Origin: Lingula anatina
Lineage: Eukaryota; Brachiopoda; Lingulata; Lingulida; Lingulidae
Reading direction: 5' to 3'
NCBI RefSeq assembly: GCF_001039355.2
Contig: NW_019775427.1
Coordinates: 114,650-178,649, forward strand
DNA: 64,000 nt
Under the pieces are notes generated by a model. It had not been told where the DNA came from and made no database searches. It saw nothing but the letters and a program-made list of their open reading frames with translations. Below are positions 63,037-64,000 of this stretch, piece after piece. Position 1 is the stretch's first letter, and every line of letters begins with the position of its first letter. The translations under genes were made by a program, and so were the position numbers.

Positions 63037-64000
63037 GTAAGATATTTTGGAGCCAACAATCTCCAAAATAATTCAACCAAATGGTGATGGGTAATACTCA
63101 TGACAACTTCAGCAACTTAAAGGACAATGTTCATGTAAAAATCCATTTCTCGAATTTTGAAGATACAGCACTCAATCTATACACTAGAGGTATGTTTTAA
63201 TCGATCCCCGCCATTTAAAAATTATAAAAACAATCTATTAGTAGAAAAAAAGCGTTTTAGTAAACCTCACCTCAATATGCAAAAATGAAGCAACAGATCT
63301 GGGTCACGTGGTACTGTGACGACAATCACGATAAAGGTCTATGAGACTCAACTGAGCTGCAGGTGCATACAGACGGAGAAGTTAAGGAAAGTTGTGTTGA
63401 ACGGAGTTGAGGAATTTTCGTTATGCCTCGGTGTGTTGCCGTGGGATTCACCAAAATTGCAGCTCTCGTTGACAATCTTTCTTTGTCTGTGACGGTCTTC
63501 CGTGACTTACTTACTAACTTCGGTGACAATAGTTGCGATGCTCTAGATCATGGTCACCTCAGGTGGTTTAGATCATATCAAGAGCTGGTAGTCTTTCAGA
63601 TTAACTGTCATCAGTTGGCAAACTTACTGATTGCTGATGCATTTTAAATGCATTGTAGTTGACCAAAAGCTCGTTTACAACAAACCTGTTAATTATGCAC
63701 CGCTGCAATTCCCAAGCCAGGTAATAACAGGTATGAAACTCGTCTTGGTGGGCTTTCATATTTTTCAATATATCTCATTTATTTCATGGGGTTATTTTAT
63801 TGGTATTTGTAAATGACGTTAAATATCAATACTTAAACAATTAAGTTCAAACACGGTCGCGAACATTAATAAAAGAAATTGCTCTCAGGGTATCTTGAAG
63901 CTTCCGTGGAAGAAAACGTGTTGAGGAAAAACAGGAAAAAGAGCGTTATATTAAAGAAAAAATGGGAACTGCTATAATAAAATGGTTCGTTATCCTAATT
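63037..64000. other. TMED2 intron 2, no further exon
   Basis: A 74-codon plus frame at 63423-63647 begins MPRCVAVGFTK but lacks the later motifs of any family I know. The stretch from about 63115 has the look of an inserted repeat (TTAAAGGACAATGTTCATG) but I could not find the other end. Confidence 0.4.

Noticed and set aside
63423-63647. Possible THAP-domain start (MPRCVAVGF)
   Set aside because: The second cysteine and all later zinc ligands and the AVPTIF-type motif are missing.

Overview
The window is animal genomic DNA: AT-rich, genes split into many small GT-AG exons, long introns full of repeats, and large stretches without genes. All recognisable proteins are metazoan (RNF213-like E3, serpin, C-type lectin/EGF/sushi protein, RABL2, stefin, hexokinase, POLR3B, TMED2). 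Gene content, low GC, abundant MITEs and Ty3/gypsy remnants fit a marine lophotrochozoan such as a mollusc, but the species cannot be fixed from sequence alone. The window is a scaffold with one 599-N gap (17549-18147) and seven isolated single Ns (5345, 10375, 26192, 28758, 29882, 53888, 56510).

Layout. 1-2768: repeats and 3' flank. 2769-8486 (minus): 3' part of an RNF213-like gene with its stop codon; everything upstream of the C-terminal region is missing. 9077-9268: an unassigned terminal-exon-like ORF. 9270-12400: repeats and a 272-bp inverted-repeat element. 12399-15253 (plus): a serpin in three exons with two frame breaks, an inhibitory-type hinge and a hydrophobic C-terminal tail; a LINE fragment lies in its second intron. 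15254-19132: no gene, plus the gap. 19133-28326: a TTAA-flanked MITE, then on the minus strand a C-type lectin-EGF-sushi-EGF gene with a decayed tandem copy of its EGF cassette, a solo LTR and a perfect hairpin beside a single N. 28666-30229: a foldback DNA element containing two single Ns. 30621-35105 (minus): RABL2 without its 3' exons. 35461-36951 (plus): a complete three-exon stefin, head to head with RABL2. 39428-44264 (minus): a complete 11-exon single-domain hexokinase. 45939-60967 (plus): POLR3B, head to head with hexokinase, complete at both ends but lacking its central exons. Its first intron holds a degenerate gypsy integrase region interrupted by a TIR element that carries an SGNH-hydrolase-like ORF. 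62013-63036 (plus): the first two exons of TMED2, running off the window.

The genes do not form a pathway. The shared theme is breakage: POLR3B, RABL2 and the lectin/EGF gene each lose exons next to single-N positions, while duplications or a hairpin flank other Ns. The parsimonious reading is that single Ns mark scaffold or haplotype joins, so apparent gene truncations here should be checked before any biological interpretation. The most interesting biology is the membrane-tail serpin, the selectin-like domain order with a dibasic-insert EGF domain, and the nested transposons inside POLR3B intron 1.
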